Assembly (NCBI GenBank): GCA_945862265.1
Contig: CAMAXP010000020.1
Span: 1 to 64,000 of the forward strand
Length of the DNA: 64,000 bases
DNA from: Bordetella parapertussis
GTDB lineage: Bacteria; Pseudomonadota; Gammaproteobacteria; Burkholderiales; SG8-39
Direction: 5' to 3'
Shown: one piece after another, positions 1-9,861 of the stretch
Numbering within the stretch: the first letter of the stretch is position 1
Layout: every line of letters begins with the position of its first letter
Position numbers and translations under genes: made by a program
Notes under the pieces: generated by a model
The model's database searches: none
The model's input: only the letters and a program-made list of their open reading frames with translations
Told to the model about the DNA's origin: nothing

Positions 1-148
1 GCCAACTACACCCAGGCTCAACTCGACGTCATCGCCAACCGCCTCAACAACCGACCACGAAAAAAGTTGGGCTACCTAACCCCTCTCGAATTTATAGATC
101 TGAGATACTCTACTCGCAGCACTCGCGCACTTCGTTCTTGAATCTGCC
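1..148 (+). mobile_element. IS30-family element, right end with transposase C-terminus
   Basis: Frame 1 is open from the first base to a TGA at 139-141 and gives the last 46 residues of a transposase. The segment RLNNRPRKKLGYLTPLEF is the signature C-terminus of IS30-family DDE transposases. The codons are clearly less GC-rich than the neighbouring genes, as expected for a mobile element. The terminal inverted repeat probably lies around 121-148 and includes the stop codon, but the left end is outside the window so this cannot be verified. The element directly abuts the truncated Mpo1-like gene that follows. The family call is fairly sure; the exact boundary is an inference. Confidence 0.75.
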
Positions 149-150
149 TC

Positions 151-513
151 ATGCTGGATCTCCCGCTCGGCCTTGCCATGATCGCTGTGTTTGGCGCGCT
201 GCTGTGGCCGGCGGAAATCATTGCCGCGCTGCCCTTGAAAGAGGGCGCCGCCTGGTTCCTGCTGTTCTTCGCGGGCGGCTGGGTGGTGCAGCTGGTAGGC
301 CATGTGTTCGAAGGCCGCAAGCCTGCATTGGCGGACAACCTGTTCCAGGTCTTCGTCGCGCCGATTTTTCTTTGTGCGGAAGTGTTCTTTGCCCTGGGCT
401 ACAAACCGGCGCTGCACACCGGGGTGCAAAAGCGCGCACTCCAGATGCGCGCTGAAGCGGGAATCTCCGGGCAGGACAACCCTGCGGGCGCCCCCACTGC
501 CCCTCGACCCTAG
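151..513 (+). pseudogene. Mpo1-like (DUF962) membrane protein, 5'-truncated
   Basis: The 120-residue product keeps the C-terminal half of the Mpo1/YGL010w-like (DUF962) family. Two hydrophobic segments are visible (about residues 3-27 and 34-50), then the family signature GHVFEGRKPAL, then a third hydrophobic stretch near residues 65-84. Family members usually start about 60 residues earlier with a conserved N-terminal helix and first membrane segment. Here the frame is cut off by the IS30 end just upstream, so the ATG at 151 is probably an internal methionine. Yeast Mpo1 is a 2-hydroxy-fatty-acid dioxygenase; the bacterial role is not established. It is likely non-functional unless the short form is still made. 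It ends 2 nt before the convergent SirB1-like gene. Confidence 0.65.
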
Positions 514-515
514 AG

Positions 516-1382
516 CTAGTTCAGGCGCGCGCAGAGCGCGGTGAGTTCGATGATCCGCCCGCGCACTTCTTCGGCATCCGCCGCCTCGGGCTCGCGTTCC
601 AGGTACTCAGTCAGGTCTTTCAGCGCTGCGCGGAAGGCCTCCATCCGCTGGTAGAGCACCCCGCGGTCGCGCAGTTCGCCGTGCGCCTCCGGCGCGACGG
701 TGATCATCCGCTGGATCACCTGCAACTGCCGCTCGGGAGCGTCCTTTTTCAGGTAGATGTTCTTCAGATTGCGCAGCACCCGGACGAGGATCTGGCGCGG
801 GCCGGCCACCTCGAGGAACGGGTCCAGCGGCAGTTCGGCAGCCACCTCCGCGGCCGACCGCAACCCTGCGCTGCCGCTGCCCGCAATCACGCGCCGCAGG
901 ATCTTGCGCAAGTCCGGCTCCGACAACGGCTCGCCGCCCGAAAACGGGTCCAGCACCAGCGTGCCGCCGCGCAGCGAGAGGCGCACGAGGAAATGGCCCG
1001 GGAAGGACACGCCCTCCAGGGGCAGGCCGATCTTGCGGCCCACCTCCATGTAAACGATGGCGAGGGAAATCGGGATTCCCCTGCGGCGCTCGATCACCTC
1101 GTTGAGGTAGCTGTTGCGCGGATCGTAGTAGTCGTCGGCGTTGCCGTAGAAGCCGAGCTCGTTGAACAGGTACTGGTTCAGTGCAACGACCTTTTCCTCG
1201 CCGTCGGCCCCCTGCGCGAGGCGACCGCGCAGGCGCGCGGCCATCCGCTCGATTTCGGCGAGGTAGTGGTTCACGTCGAGGCCGGGGTACGCATCCCCTG
1301 CAATGAGGAGGCACGCCTCGGCGAGGCTGTAGTGCCCCTCGCCCGCCGACAACAATTCGGCCAACCGGTCTTCGTCCGCCAT
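516..1382 (-). CDS. SirB1-family protein (transglutaminase-like with TPR tail)
   Basis: The 288-residue protein matches the SirB1 family. It has an N-terminal transglutaminase-like fold (about residues 60-170) containing YYDPRNSYLNEVIERRRGIP and a GHFLVRL segment, followed by a helical TPR-like region (about 195-285). No signal peptide is visible, so it should be cytoplasmic. The biochemical function of SirB1 proteins is not settled; in many proteobacteria they are neighbours of translation or cell-envelope genes. The ATG lies 3 nt after the murJ stop and both read leftward, so the two are probably cotranscribed. Confidence 0.8.
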   Translation of the reverse strand: MADEDRLAELLSAGEGHYSLAEACLLIAGDAYPGLDVNHYLAEIERMAARLRGRLAQGADGEEKVVALNQYLFNELGFYGNADDYYDPRNSYLNEVIERRRGIPISLAIVYMEVGRKIGLPLEGVSFPGHFLVRLSLRGGTLVLDPFSGGEPLSEPDLRKILRRVIAGSGSAGLRSAAEVAAELPLDPFLEVAGPRQILVRVLRNLKNIYLKKDAPERQLQVIQRMITVAPEAHGELRDRGVLYQRMEAFRAALKDLTEYLEREPEAADAEEVRGRIIELTALCARLN

Positions 1383-1385
1383 GCC

Positions 1386-2924
1386 CTATTCCACCCCTTT
1401 GCGGGAAAAGTCGCGCACCCTGAACCCGAACAGCGCAAGGCAGGCCGCGTAGACGAGCATCCCCATCACGACCAGCGCGCCGAGCGCGGGCAGGCGCATC
1501 GTCCAGCGCGCGCCGAGCCACCACGCTTCAGGCCCCATCGCAAACCAGAGCACCGCGGCCATGACGGCCACCGAGGCGAACACCTTGAACGCAAACCCGC
1601 CCCAGCCCGGCTGCGGGGTATAGATCCGGTGCTGCCGGAGCTTTGCGTACAGCAGCCCTGCGTTGAGGCAGGCGCCCAGACCGATCGCCAGCGCAAGGCC
1701 CGCGTGCTGCAGGGGCCAGACGAACGCGAGGTTCATCAACTGGGTGGCCACCAGCGTGAAAACGCCGATTTTCACTGGGGTAACCACGTTCTGCCGCGCA
1801 TAGAACCCGGGCGCGAGGATTTTCACCAGGATCATGCCGACCAGGCCGACGCTGTAGGCAACGAGCGCCTGCCGCGTCATCCACGCATCGTTGGCATCAA
1901 AGCGCCCGTAGTGGAACAGCGCGGCGATCAGCGGGATCGCCAGCACCGCCAGCGCTGCGGCGGCAGGCAAGGCGAGCAGCAAGGTGAGGCGCAGGCCCCA
2001 GTCGAGCAGCTTCGAGTAGTCCTCGGGCCTCGCGTCGGCGTGGTACTTGGACAGGGTCGGCAGCAGGATGGTGCCAAGCGCCACGCCGAGCATGCCTGCC
2101 GGGAACTCCATCAGGCGGTCCGCGTAGTAGAGCCACGATACGCTGCCGGTCACGAGGAACGAGGCGAAGATCGTGTTGATCACGAGCGAGATCTGGCTGA
2201 TCGATACGCCGAAGAGGGCCGGCAGCATGAGCTTGAGGATGCGGCGCACGCCGGGGTGCCCGAGGTTCAGCTTCCAGCGCGGCATGAGGCCGATTTTCGC
2301 GAGGAAAGGCAGCTGCAACCCGAGCTGGAGCACGCCGCCGGCAAACACCGCCCAGGCGAGCACCTTCACCGGGGGCTCGAAATACGGCGCGAGGAATGCG
2401 GCGCCCACAATGAACGCGACGTTGAGCATGACCGGTGTGAAGGCCGGCACCGCAAACCGGTTGTGGGTGTTGAGGATCCCGGCCGCCAGCGCGACCAGCG
2501 AAATGAAGAACAGGTACGGGAAGGTGACCCGGAGCATGTCCACGGTGAGGTTGAACTTCGCCGGGTCGGCGCCGAACCCCGGGGCCGAAACATAGACGAT
2601 GACCGGCGCCAGGGCGACCCCGAGGGCCGTCACCAGCACCAGCGCGATGCCCAGGGCGGTCGCCACGCAGTCCACCAGTTCGCGGGTTTCCTCCGGGGTC
2701 TGCTTGTTCTTGTATTCGGACAGGATGGGCACGAAGGCCTGCGAAAAGGCCCCCTCGGCAAACATCCGCCGGAGCAGGTTGGGCAGCCGGAACGCGACAA
2801 AAAACGCGTCCGTGAGCATCCCGGCCCCGAAAGTCCGGGCAATGATGGCGTCCCGCACATAGCCCAGGATCCGGGACAGGAGCGTCATGCTGCTGACCGT
2901 CGCCAGCGCCCTCAGGAGGTTCAT
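1386..2924 (-). CDS. murJ: Lipid II flippase MurJ (MviN)
   Basis: This inner-membrane flippase moves lipid II to the periplasmic face for peptidoglycan synthesis. The 512-residue product has the usual length and 14-helix hydrophobic pattern of the MOP superfamily. Residues known to matter in E. coli MurJ fall at the same numbers here: Arg18, Arg24, Asp39 and Arg52, the last within FRLPNLLRRMFAEG. The ATG at 2924 is the natural family start. It is transcribed away from rpsT, the classic betaproteobacterial murJ/rpsT divergent pair, with the SirB1-like gene downstream. Confidence 0.96.
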   Translation of the reverse strand: MNLLRALATVSSMTLLSRILGYVRDAIIARTFGAGMLTDAFFVAFRLPNLLRRMFAEGAFSQAFVPILSEYKNKQTPEETRELVDCVATALGIALVLVTALGVALAPVIVYVSAPGFGADPAKFNLTVDMLRVTFPYLFFISLVALAAGILNTHNRFAVPAFTPVMLNVAFIVGAAFLAPYFEPPVKVLAWAVFAGGVLQLGLQLPFLAKIGLMPRWKLNLGHPGVRRILKLMLPALFGVSISQISLVINTIFASFLVTGSVSWLYYADRLMEFPAGMLGVALGTILLPTLSKYHADARPEDYSKLLDWGLRLTLLLALPAAAALAVLAIPLIAALFHYGRFDANDAWMTRQALVAYSVGLVGMILVKILAPGFYARQNVVTPVKIGVFTLVATQLMNLAFVWPLQHAGLALAIGLGACLNAGLLYAKLRQHRIYTPQPGWGGFAFKVFASVAVMAAVLWFAMGPEAWWLGARWTMRLPALGALVVMGMLVYAACLALFGFRVRDFSRKGVE

Positions 2925-2978
2925 TTCGCCCCCCCCGTGGCGGGCCGGGATGAAATCGGCCCGCCAGCCGGAAATGCC

Positions 2979-3007
2979 TTGCCCGTCCGGGGCTTAACCG
3001 CTAGAAT
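2979..3007 (+). promoter_or_regulatory. Sigma70-type promoter for rpsT
   Basis: TTGCCC at 2979-2984 and TAGAAT at 3002-3007 are separated by exactly 17 nt, a good sigma70 arrangement. Transcription would start near 3014, leaving a leader of about 25 nt before the rpsT ATG at 3038. The murJ gene starts in the opposite direction at 2924, so this 113-bp gap must also hold the murJ promoter, which I could not pick out. Confidence 0.6.
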
Positions 3008-3037
3008 GCGCGCCTTTTCCGAAACTGGTTCCCTGCC

Positions 3038-3304
3038 ATGGCCAACACTGACTCGTCGCGCAAAAGCGCTAAGACTTCCGAAATCCGCCGCCAGCGCAAT
3101 TCGAGCATGACCTCGACCATGCGCACCGCGATCAAGGCGGTCAAGAAAGCCGTCTCCTCGGGTGACAAGACTGCTGCTGCTGCTGCCTTCACCGCCTCGA
3201 TGAGCAAGATCGACCGCACCGCGGCCAAGGGCGTGATCCATCGCAACGCCGCGGCCCGCCACAAGTCGCGCCTCGCGCAGGCCGTCAAGTCCCTCGAGAA
3301 GTAA
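3038..3304 (+). CDS. rpsT: 30S ribosomal protein S20
   Basis: The 88-residue, strongly basic protein starts MANTDSSRKSAKTSEIRRQR and ends HKSRLAQAVKSLEK, typical of bS20. It binds 16S rRNA in the 30S body and is needed for assembly. Its length matches the family exactly. The gene stands alone behind its own promoter, as is normal for rpsT, and faces the convergent DUF3579 gene 25 nt downstream. Confidence 0.97.
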   Translation: MANTDSSRKSAKTSEIRRQRNSSMTSTMRTAIKAVKKAVSSGDKTAAAAAFTASMSKIDRTAAKGVIHRNAAARHKSRLAQAVKSLEK

Positions 3305-3329
3305 AGCTGGGCGGCGCACGGCGCGCCGG

Positions 3330-3662
3330 CTAGGCATCAGCCGGGCCTGCGCCACGCCCCACCTCCGCCAGCTTTGTCCGCTCCGGCGGACGGCCGGGCC
3401 GCACCTGCAGTTCGTTTTCCTTCGCGAAACTCAGCAGGAAGCGGTAGGCCATCGGCTCGATTGCCTCGAGCCGCATATCGACCACCACGCAGCGAATCCC
3501 GTTGGATGTGATCGGATGGACATACGGCGAGTAGGCCAGGTGATGGTCACTGCCGAACGCCGACATCACGCCGCACAGGCGCTCCGCCCAGTCGCTGGGC
3601 CGGAAGGGTTTGCCGTCTTCGGTGGTGCCCTGGATGACGAACTCGACGGGGTGGTCGGGCAT
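3330..3662 (-). CDS. DUF3579 domain protein
   Basis: The 110-residue protein belongs to the betaproteobacterial DUF3579 family, recognised from FVIQGTTEDGKPFRPSDWAE near the N-terminus and the central YSPYVHPITSNGIRCVVVD. The function is unknown. It is soluble with no signal peptide or membrane segment. In betaproteobacteria this gene regularly sits divergent to the arginine-biosynthesis genes, as here, and the two share a 108-bp intergenic region. A perfect minus-strand TATAAT (plus-strand 3703-3708) lies about 40 nt upstream of its ATG and is a good -10 candidate. Confidence 0.85.
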   Translation of the reverse strand: MPDHPVEFVIQGTTEDGKPFRPSDWAERLCGVMSAFGSDHHLAYSPYVHPITSNGIRCVVVDMRLEAIEPMAYRFLLSFAKENELQVRPGRPPERTKLAEVGRGAGPADA

Positions 3663-3702
3663 GGGTATGGGCCGGTGCAGAGGCGGCGTACAAGTAGCTG
3701 AA

Positions 3703-3751
3703 ATTATACTGTGATAACATCATTTAAACGGCGGCCGGGCCCGCCGTTTTT
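3703..3751 (+). promoter_or_regulatory. argD leader: overlapping -10 elements and attenuator-like hairpin
   Basis: A TATACT at 3705-3710 could be the -10 box for argD, and it overlaps a minus-strand TATAAT (3703-3708) for DUF3579. Just downstream, AAACGGCGG (3726-3734) pairs perfectly with CCGCCGTTT (3741-3749) around a 6-nt loop and is followed by further T residues. That is the shape of an intrinsic terminator, yet it lies 20 nt before the argD ATG. It may act as a leader attenuator, or only as a stable 5' hairpin. No -35 box or ArgR operator was convincing. Confidence 0.4.
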
Positions 3752-3770
3752 GCTTTTGGAGACCGCTGCC

Positions 3771-4979
3771 ATGTCCCACGTAATGAACACTTATGCGCGC
3801 CTTCCGGTGGCCTTCGTCCGCGGCGAGGGCGTCTGGCTATGGGACGAGTCCGGCAAGAAGTACCTCGATGCGCTGGCCGGCATCGCGGTCAACACGCTCG
3901 GCTACGGCCACCCCGCCTTCGTAAAAGCGCTCAACGCGCGCATCGCGAGCGGCGTGGTGCACACCTCCAACCTGTTCGCGATCCCCGACCAGGAGGCTGC
4001 CGCCGACCGCATAGCCGAAATCACGGGCCTCGACGAAGTGTTCTTCTGCAACTCGGGTTGCGAGGCGAATGAGGCGGCGATCAAGGTGGCGCGCCTCTAC
4101 GGGCACAAGCGCGGCGTGGAGCGCCCCGAGATCATCGTGTTCGAAAAAGCCTTCCATGGCAGGACGCTGGCGACCCTGTCGGCCACCGGCAGCCGCAAGG
4201 TGCAGGCCGGGTTCGAGCCGCTGGTGTCGGGCTTCGTGCGCGTGCCGCTCGACGACCTCGATGCCATTCGCGCGGTCGCCGCGCACAACAAGAACGTGGT
4301 CGCGGTGCTGATCGAGCCGATCCAGGGCGAAGGCGGCATCCACGTGTCGCGCATGGAGTACCTGCGCGGCCTGAAGGAAATCTGCGACAAGAACGAGTGG
4401 CTGTTCATGGCCGACGAGGTGCAGTGCGGCCTCGGGCGCACCGGGCAATGGTTCGTCTACCAGCACGCCGGCATTGCGCCGGACGTGGTGCCGCTGGCCA
4501 AGGGCCTGGGCAGCGGCGTCGCGGTGGGCGCGTGCGTCACCGGCAATCGCGCCAAGGGCGTGTTCAGCCCCGGCAAGCACGGCTCGACGTTCGGCGGCAA
4601 CCCGCTCGCCTGCACTGCGGTGGTCACGACCATCGACACGATGAAGTCGGAAAAGCTTCTCGAGAACGCAACCAAGACCGGTCGCGTGATCCGCGACGGC
4701 CTTGCGCAGGGCCTTGCGGGCACCCCGGGTTTCGTCGAAGTGCGCGGCATGGGCATGATGCTCGGCGTCGAACTCGACCGGCCGTGCGGCGACATCGTCA
4801 CGATGTCGCTCGACAAGGGCCTCGTGCTCAACGTCACCGCCGACAGTGTGGTCCGGCTGGTGCCCCCGCTCGTGATGACCGAGGCCGAAGGCCGCCAGCT
4901 GGTCGACCTGCTGGTGCCGGTTGTCAAATCGTTCCTCGCCCGCCCCGTCGAGGCGGCGCCGAGGAAGGCCGCCGGCTGA
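3771..4979 (+). CDS. argD: Acetylornithine aminotransferase
   Basis: This PLP enzyme transfers an amino group from glutamate to N-acetylglutamate semialdehyde in arginine synthesis. The 402-residue product has class III aminotransferase features: NSGCEANEAAIKVAR, the cofactor-aspartate segment FMADEVQCGLGRTG, and Lys244 in PLAKGLGSG as the Schiff-base lysine. An in-frame ATG at 3711 would add 20 residues, but it lies in the putative promoter; the ATG at 3771 follows TTTTGGAG and matches the family start MSHVMNTYARLPV. It heads the argDFG operon, with argF 2 nt downstream. Confidence 0.95.
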   Translation: MSHVMNTYARLPVAFVRGEGVWLWDESGKKYLDALAGIAVNTLGYGHPAFVKALNARIASGVVHTSNLFAIPDQEAAADRIAEITGLDEVFFCNSGCEANEAAIKVARLYGHKRGVERPEIIVFEKAFHGRTLATLSATGSRKVQAGFEPLVSGFVRVPLDDLDAIRAVAAHNKNVVAVLIEPIQGEGGIHVSRMEYLRGLKEICDKNEWLFMADEVQCGLGRTGQWFVYQHAGIAPDVVPLAKGLGSGVAVGACVTGNRAKGVFSPGKHGSTFGGNPLACTAVVTTIDTMKSEKLLENATKTGRVIRDGLAQGLAGTPGFVEVRGMGMMLGVELDRPCGDIVTMSLDKGLVLNVTADSVVRLVPPLVMTEAEGRQLVDLLVPVVKSFLARPVEAAPRKAAG

Positions 4980-4981
4980 AC

Positions 4982-5913
4982 ATGCCGCAGTCGAAGCCCA
5001 TCCGCCACTTCCTGCAGTTCCGGGACCTGTCGCGCGAGGAACTGGACCACCTTTTCCTGCGCACACGCTGGATCAAGGACAAGTTCAAGCGCTACGAGCG
5101 CTTCTGGCCGCTCGCGGACCGCACGCTGGTGATGGTCTTCGAGAAGCAGTCGACGCGCACCCGCCTGTCGTTCGAGGCCGGCATGCAGCAGCTCGGCGGC
5201 GCGGCGATCTTCCTGTCCACGCGCGATTCGCAGCTCGGCCGCGGCGAGCCGGTGGAGGACGCCGCGCAGGTCATGTCGCGCATGTGCGACCTGGTCATGA
5301 TCCGCACCTTCGAGCAGGACATCATCGAGCGGTTCGCTGCAAACTCGCGCGTGCCCGTGATCAACGGCCTGACCAACGAATACCACCCCTGCCAGATCCT
5401 CGCCGACATCTACACCTACATCGAGCAGCGCGGCGACATCCGCGGCAAGACGGTGGCCTGGATCGGCGACTCGAACAACGTCTGCAACACCTGGCTGCAG
5501 GCGGCGGAGGTGCTCGACTTCAACGTCCATGTGTCCACGCCCCCCGGCTACGAGATCGAGCCCGAGCGGGCCAACCTGCTGGGCACCGGGCACTACCGCG
5601 AGTTCACCGACCCGATGGAGGCGGCCCGCGGCGCGGACCTGGTCACCACCGACGTCTGGACGAGCATGGGCTTCGAAGCCGAGAATGACGCGCGCAAGAA
5701 GGACTTCGAAGACTGGCAGGTCGACGTGGAGATGATGAAGGCTGCGGCAAAAGACGCCGTGTTCATGCACTGCCTGCCCGCCCACCGCGGCGAGGAAGTC
5801 TCGGCCGACGTGATCGACGGCCCGCAAAGCGTGGTGTGGGAAGAGGCGGAGAACCGGCTGCACGCGCAGAAGGCCCTGATGGAATTCTTGTTACTCGGAA
5901 AAGTGAACCCGTA

Positions 5914-5914
<1 letters not shown>
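4982..5914 (+). CDS. argF: Ornithine carbamoyltransferase
   Basis: It converts ornithine and carbamoyl phosphate to citrulline in the cytoplasm. The 310-residue product has the carbamoyl-phosphate motif STRTR (residues 57-61), NEYHPCQ, and the ornithine-binding loop HCLPAH near the C-terminus. The frame stays open far upstream through argD, but the ATG at 4982 gives the standard start [16 protein letters not shown]. Translation is probably coupled: it starts 2 nt after the argD stop and its stop TAA overlaps the argG ATG as TAATG. Confidence 0.96.
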
Positions 5915-7194
<1,280 letters not shown>

Positions 7195-7196
7195 GC

Positions 7197-7874
7197 ATGA
7201 GCAGGCGCCTGGCTGCGCGGGCCGTGTGCACAGTGGCGCTTGCGCTGTGCACCGCCGTGCAGGCTGCGCCGTTCGCGGTGCAGGTCGGCGCGGATCGCCT
7301 CGCGATCGACACGCCCGCCGGCTTTTCGGATTCTGCAGCGTTCGGGTCACCCCGCCTCACCGATTTCGCCGAGACGCTGGCCGATGCCAGCAACCGCGTG
7401 CTGGTGTTCGCCCTCAGCGACTCCGACATGCGCAAGTTCTCGGCCGGCGACCAACTCGACCTGCGGCGCTACCTGCTCGCGGTGACCGCGCGCGCCACTG
7501 AGCGGGAGCGCCTGACGGCTGCGCAGTTTGCAATCCTGCTCCAGGAAGCGAGCCGCGCCACCGGCACCCCACCCGAGGCGGGCACCGATTTCATGAAGTA
7601 CCTGCAGGGACGCCCGACCGGGCAGGCGCACCTCCTTGCCGACCTGCGCCGCGACGGGCAGGTGCTCAGCATCATGCAGGGCACGATGCTGCCGTCACAG
7701 GGCGGGTGGAACGAGAAGCGCCAGTTCCGGGTGTCGGCCATGACCATCGCGCTGGTCGGCGGCCGGGCGCTGTACCTCTCCGCCTTCTCGGCCTACGACA
7801 GTCCTGCCGACATCGCCTGGCTCAAGACGGTCTCCGAGCGCTGGCTCGAGGACCTGCAGCGCCTGAACAGGTAG
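7197..7874 (+). CDS. Putative secreted protein of unknown function
   Basis: I do not recognise this 225-residue protein. It begins with a clear Sec signal peptide: basic MSRRLAAR, a hydrophobic core to about residue 20, and a likely cleavage after VQA. The mature part has no cysteine cluster or membrane segment and looks like a mixed alpha/beta soluble domain with a GWNEKRQFRVSAM segment. It starts 2 nt after the argG stop and is probably cotranscribed, but a role in arginine metabolism is not implied. A periplasmic location is inferred from the signal peptide. Confidence 0.6.
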   Translation: MSRRLAARAVCTVALALCTAVQAAPFAVQVGADRLAIDTPAGFSDSAAFGSPRLTDFAETLADASNRVLVFALSDSDMRKFSAGDQLDLRRYLLAVTARATERERLTAAQFAILLQEASRATGTPPEAGTDFMKYLQGRPTGQAHLLADLRRDGQVLSIMQGTMLPSQGGWNEKRQFRVSAMTIALVGGRALYLSAFSAYDSPADIAWLKTVSERWLEDLQRLNR

Positions 7875-7880
7875 TACCCG

Positions 7881-8846
7881 CTATTCGACCGTAATCTTCG
7901 CCTTCTTCACGATCGCGGCGTACTTCTCCACGTCCTTCCTCCAGATCGCGTCGAATTCCTCAAGCCCCATCGGCCTCGGCTCCAGCCCGCGCGACAGCAT
8001 CTGCTCTGCGACCTTCGGGTCCTTGAGGGCCTTCACGAACTCCGCATTCAGGGTCCGCAGGACGTCCTTCGGCGTGGCGGCCGGGGCGAACATCCCGAAC
8101 CAGGCCAGCACCTCGAATCCGGGCAGCCCGGCTTCGTTCAGCGTCGGGACCTCAGGCAGCGCGCTGGAACGCGTCATGGACGTGACCGCGATCGCCCGCA
8201 GGCGCCCCGCCTTGACGTTGGGCACGGCAGCCGAGATGTTCTCGAACAGCACCTGCACCTCGCCGCCGAGCACGGCCGCCATCGACGGCCCGCTGCCCTT
8301 GTAAGGCACGTGGAGCATGTCGATGCCCGCGGAGTCCTTGAACATCTCCCCGGAAATATGCACCGAGGTGCCGGACCCCGGCGAGGAGAAGTTCAGCTTG
8401 CCCGGGTTCGCCTTGCCGTAGGCGATCAGGTCCTTCACGTTGTTGACCGGCAGCGCGGGGTTCACCGCGATGATGTTGGCCGTCGCGCCGAGCATGGTGA
8501 TGGCGGCGAAATCCTTCAGCACGTCGTAAGGCAGCTTCTTGAAGAGGCTGGGCTGGATGCCGTGCGTCGAGCTCGGCCCGAGCACCAGCGTATAGCCGTC
8601 GGGCGCGGCCTTGGCCACCTGGTCGGAGCCGATCTGGCCGTTGGCGCCGGGCTTGGTCTCGATCACTATCCTCCAGCTCGGGTTGTTGTCCATCATCTTT
8701 TGCGCAACCACGCGACCGACGAAGTCGGAGCTGCCGCCCGGCGCAAACGGGCTGATGATCGTAATGACCTTGCTGGGGTACTGCGCCTGCGCCGCCGTGC
8801 CTGCGACGGCCAGCAGCAGTGCGGCAAGCTTGCTGGATACCTTCAT
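7881..8846 (-). CDS. Bug-family (TctC-type) periplasmic binding protein
   Basis: This is a 321-residue Bug protein, the solute receptor of tripartite tricarboxylate-type transport, which binds carboxylates or related small molecules. It has a signal peptide ending in GTAAQAQ, then YPSKVITIISPFAPGG, the family motif AKAAPDGYTLVLGPSSTHG and the HVPYKGSGP segment that lines the ligand site. A GTG-type extension 14 residues longer is possible, but the ATG at 8846 sits behind AAGAGGGAGA and starts the signal peptide properly. No TctAB permease is adjacent. The enoyl-CoA hydratase gene is divergent, 167 bp away, hinting at a shared catabolic role. Confidence 0.9.
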   Translation of the reverse strand: MKVSSKLAALLLAVAGTAAQAQYPSKVITIISPFAPGGSSDFVGRVVAQKMMDNNPSWRIVIETKPGANGQIGSDQVAKAAPDGYTLVLGPSSTHGIQPSLFKKLPYDVLKDFAAITMLGATANIIAVNPALPVNNVKDLIAYGKANPGKLNFSSPGSGTSVHISGEMFKDSAGIDMLHVPYKGSGPSMAAVLGGEVQVLFENISAAVPNVKAGRLRAIAVTSMTRSSALPEVPTLNEAGLPGFEVLAWFGMFAPAATPKDVLRTLNAEFVKALKDPKVAEQMLSRGLEPRPMGLEEFDAIWRKDVEKYAAIVKKAKITVE

Positions 8847-9013
8847 GGTGTCTCCCTCTTTTGCAGAACGAATCCGCGGTTGATTCAATGGTGGCGTGTC
8901 GCCTATTATCGGTCAAGCAAGGCATTTACCAGCCGCCATTAATTTGCGTTTCACAACCTTCCGGCACCCCCAGCCCCCCCGATGAGCCCCCACTCCCACT
9001 GAAAGGAACTGCC

Positions 9014-9820
9014 ATGGCAACGTACTCCACGGTCACACTCGAACGCGAAGGCATCCTCGCGATCCTCACCCTCAACCGCCCAGAAAAGATGAACTCGCTG
9101 TCCGACCAGCTGCTGGCCGACGTGCGCGGCGCGATGGACGAACTCGAGCGCGACGAGTCGGTGCGCGCGCTGATCATCACCGGCAACGGCAAGGCCTTCA
9201 GCGCCGGCTTCGACATCACCCCGCGAGAAAAGCCGCGCACCACCGTGCAGGACTGGCGCGAGCACGCCAAGGACGGCAACGAGACCTGGCTGAGGATCTG
9301 GAAGTCGCGCCTGCCCGTGGTGGCGGCGATCAACGGCTACTGCCTGGGCGGCGGCTGCGACCTGTCGATGACCTGCGACTACACCGTCTCGGCCGACACG
9401 GCCACGTTCGGTGAGCCCGAGATCGAATTCTGCTCCGCCCCGCCCTTCCTGATCATGCCGTGGGTTCTCGGCATGAAGCACACCAAGGAACTGCTGCTGC
9501 TCGGCGAGCGCGTCAGCGCCGCGGAAGCCTATCGCATGGGCCTCGTGAACAAGGTCGTGCCCGCCGCCGACCTGATGGCGGAAGCGAAAAAAGTCGCGCT
9601 GCGCATGGGCCGCCTGCCGGCGATCGCGATGAAGCAGAACAAGGAGGCCCTGAACCGCGCCTACGACATGCGCGGCTTCATTGCCAACCTGGAGTACGGC
9701 CAGGAGATGTTCTGTCTCACCTCCATGGCCCCGTCGCCCGAAGGCGCGGAATTCCGCAATGTCGCCCGCGAGCAGGGCCTCAAGGCGGCGATCAAGTGGC
9801 GCGACGAGAAGTTCAAGTGA
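9014..9820 (+). CDS. Enoyl-CoA hydratase/isomerase family protein
   Basis: The 268-residue product is a crotonase-superfamily enzyme acting on a CoA thioester. The oxyanion-hole segments are AFSAGFDI and INGYCLGGGCDLSM, followed by the catalytic-loop region GEPEIEFCSAPP. The last segment departs from the usual EVxLGxxP pattern, so the exact reaction (hydratase, isomerase or hydrolase) cannot be set by eye. The ATG at 9014 follows GAAAGGAACTGCC, a good ribosome site. Divergent from the Bug gene; yajQ follows 41 nt downstream behind its own TAAAAT-like box. Confidence 0.85.
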   Translation: MATYSTVTLEREGILAILTLNRPEKMNSLSDQLLADVRGAMDELERDESVRALIITGNGKAFSAGFDITPREKPRTTVQDWREHAKDGNETWLRIWKSRLPVVAAINGYCLGGGCDLSMTCDYTVSADTATFGEPEIEFCSAPPFLIMPWVLGMKHTKELLLLGERVSAAEAYRMGLVNKVVPAADLMAEAKKVALRMGRLPAIAMKQNKEALNRAYDMRGFIANLEYGQEMFCLTSMAPSPEGAEFRNVAREQGLKAAIKWRDEKFK

Positions 9821-9861
9821 GAGGCTAAAATACCCCCTTGCACGAATAGCAAAGGACTGCC

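Noticed and set aside
681..3110. 809-codon open frame on the plus strand
   Set aside because: It is antisense to the SirB1-like gene and murJ, is rich in Arg, His, Gln and Glu without any domain pattern, and exists only because of high GC and third-position bias.
3691..3725. Possible ArgR operator upstream of argD
   Set aside because: The TGAAAT and GATAAC pieces are not arranged as two symmetric 18-bp ARG boxes, so the match is no better than chance in AT-rich sequence.
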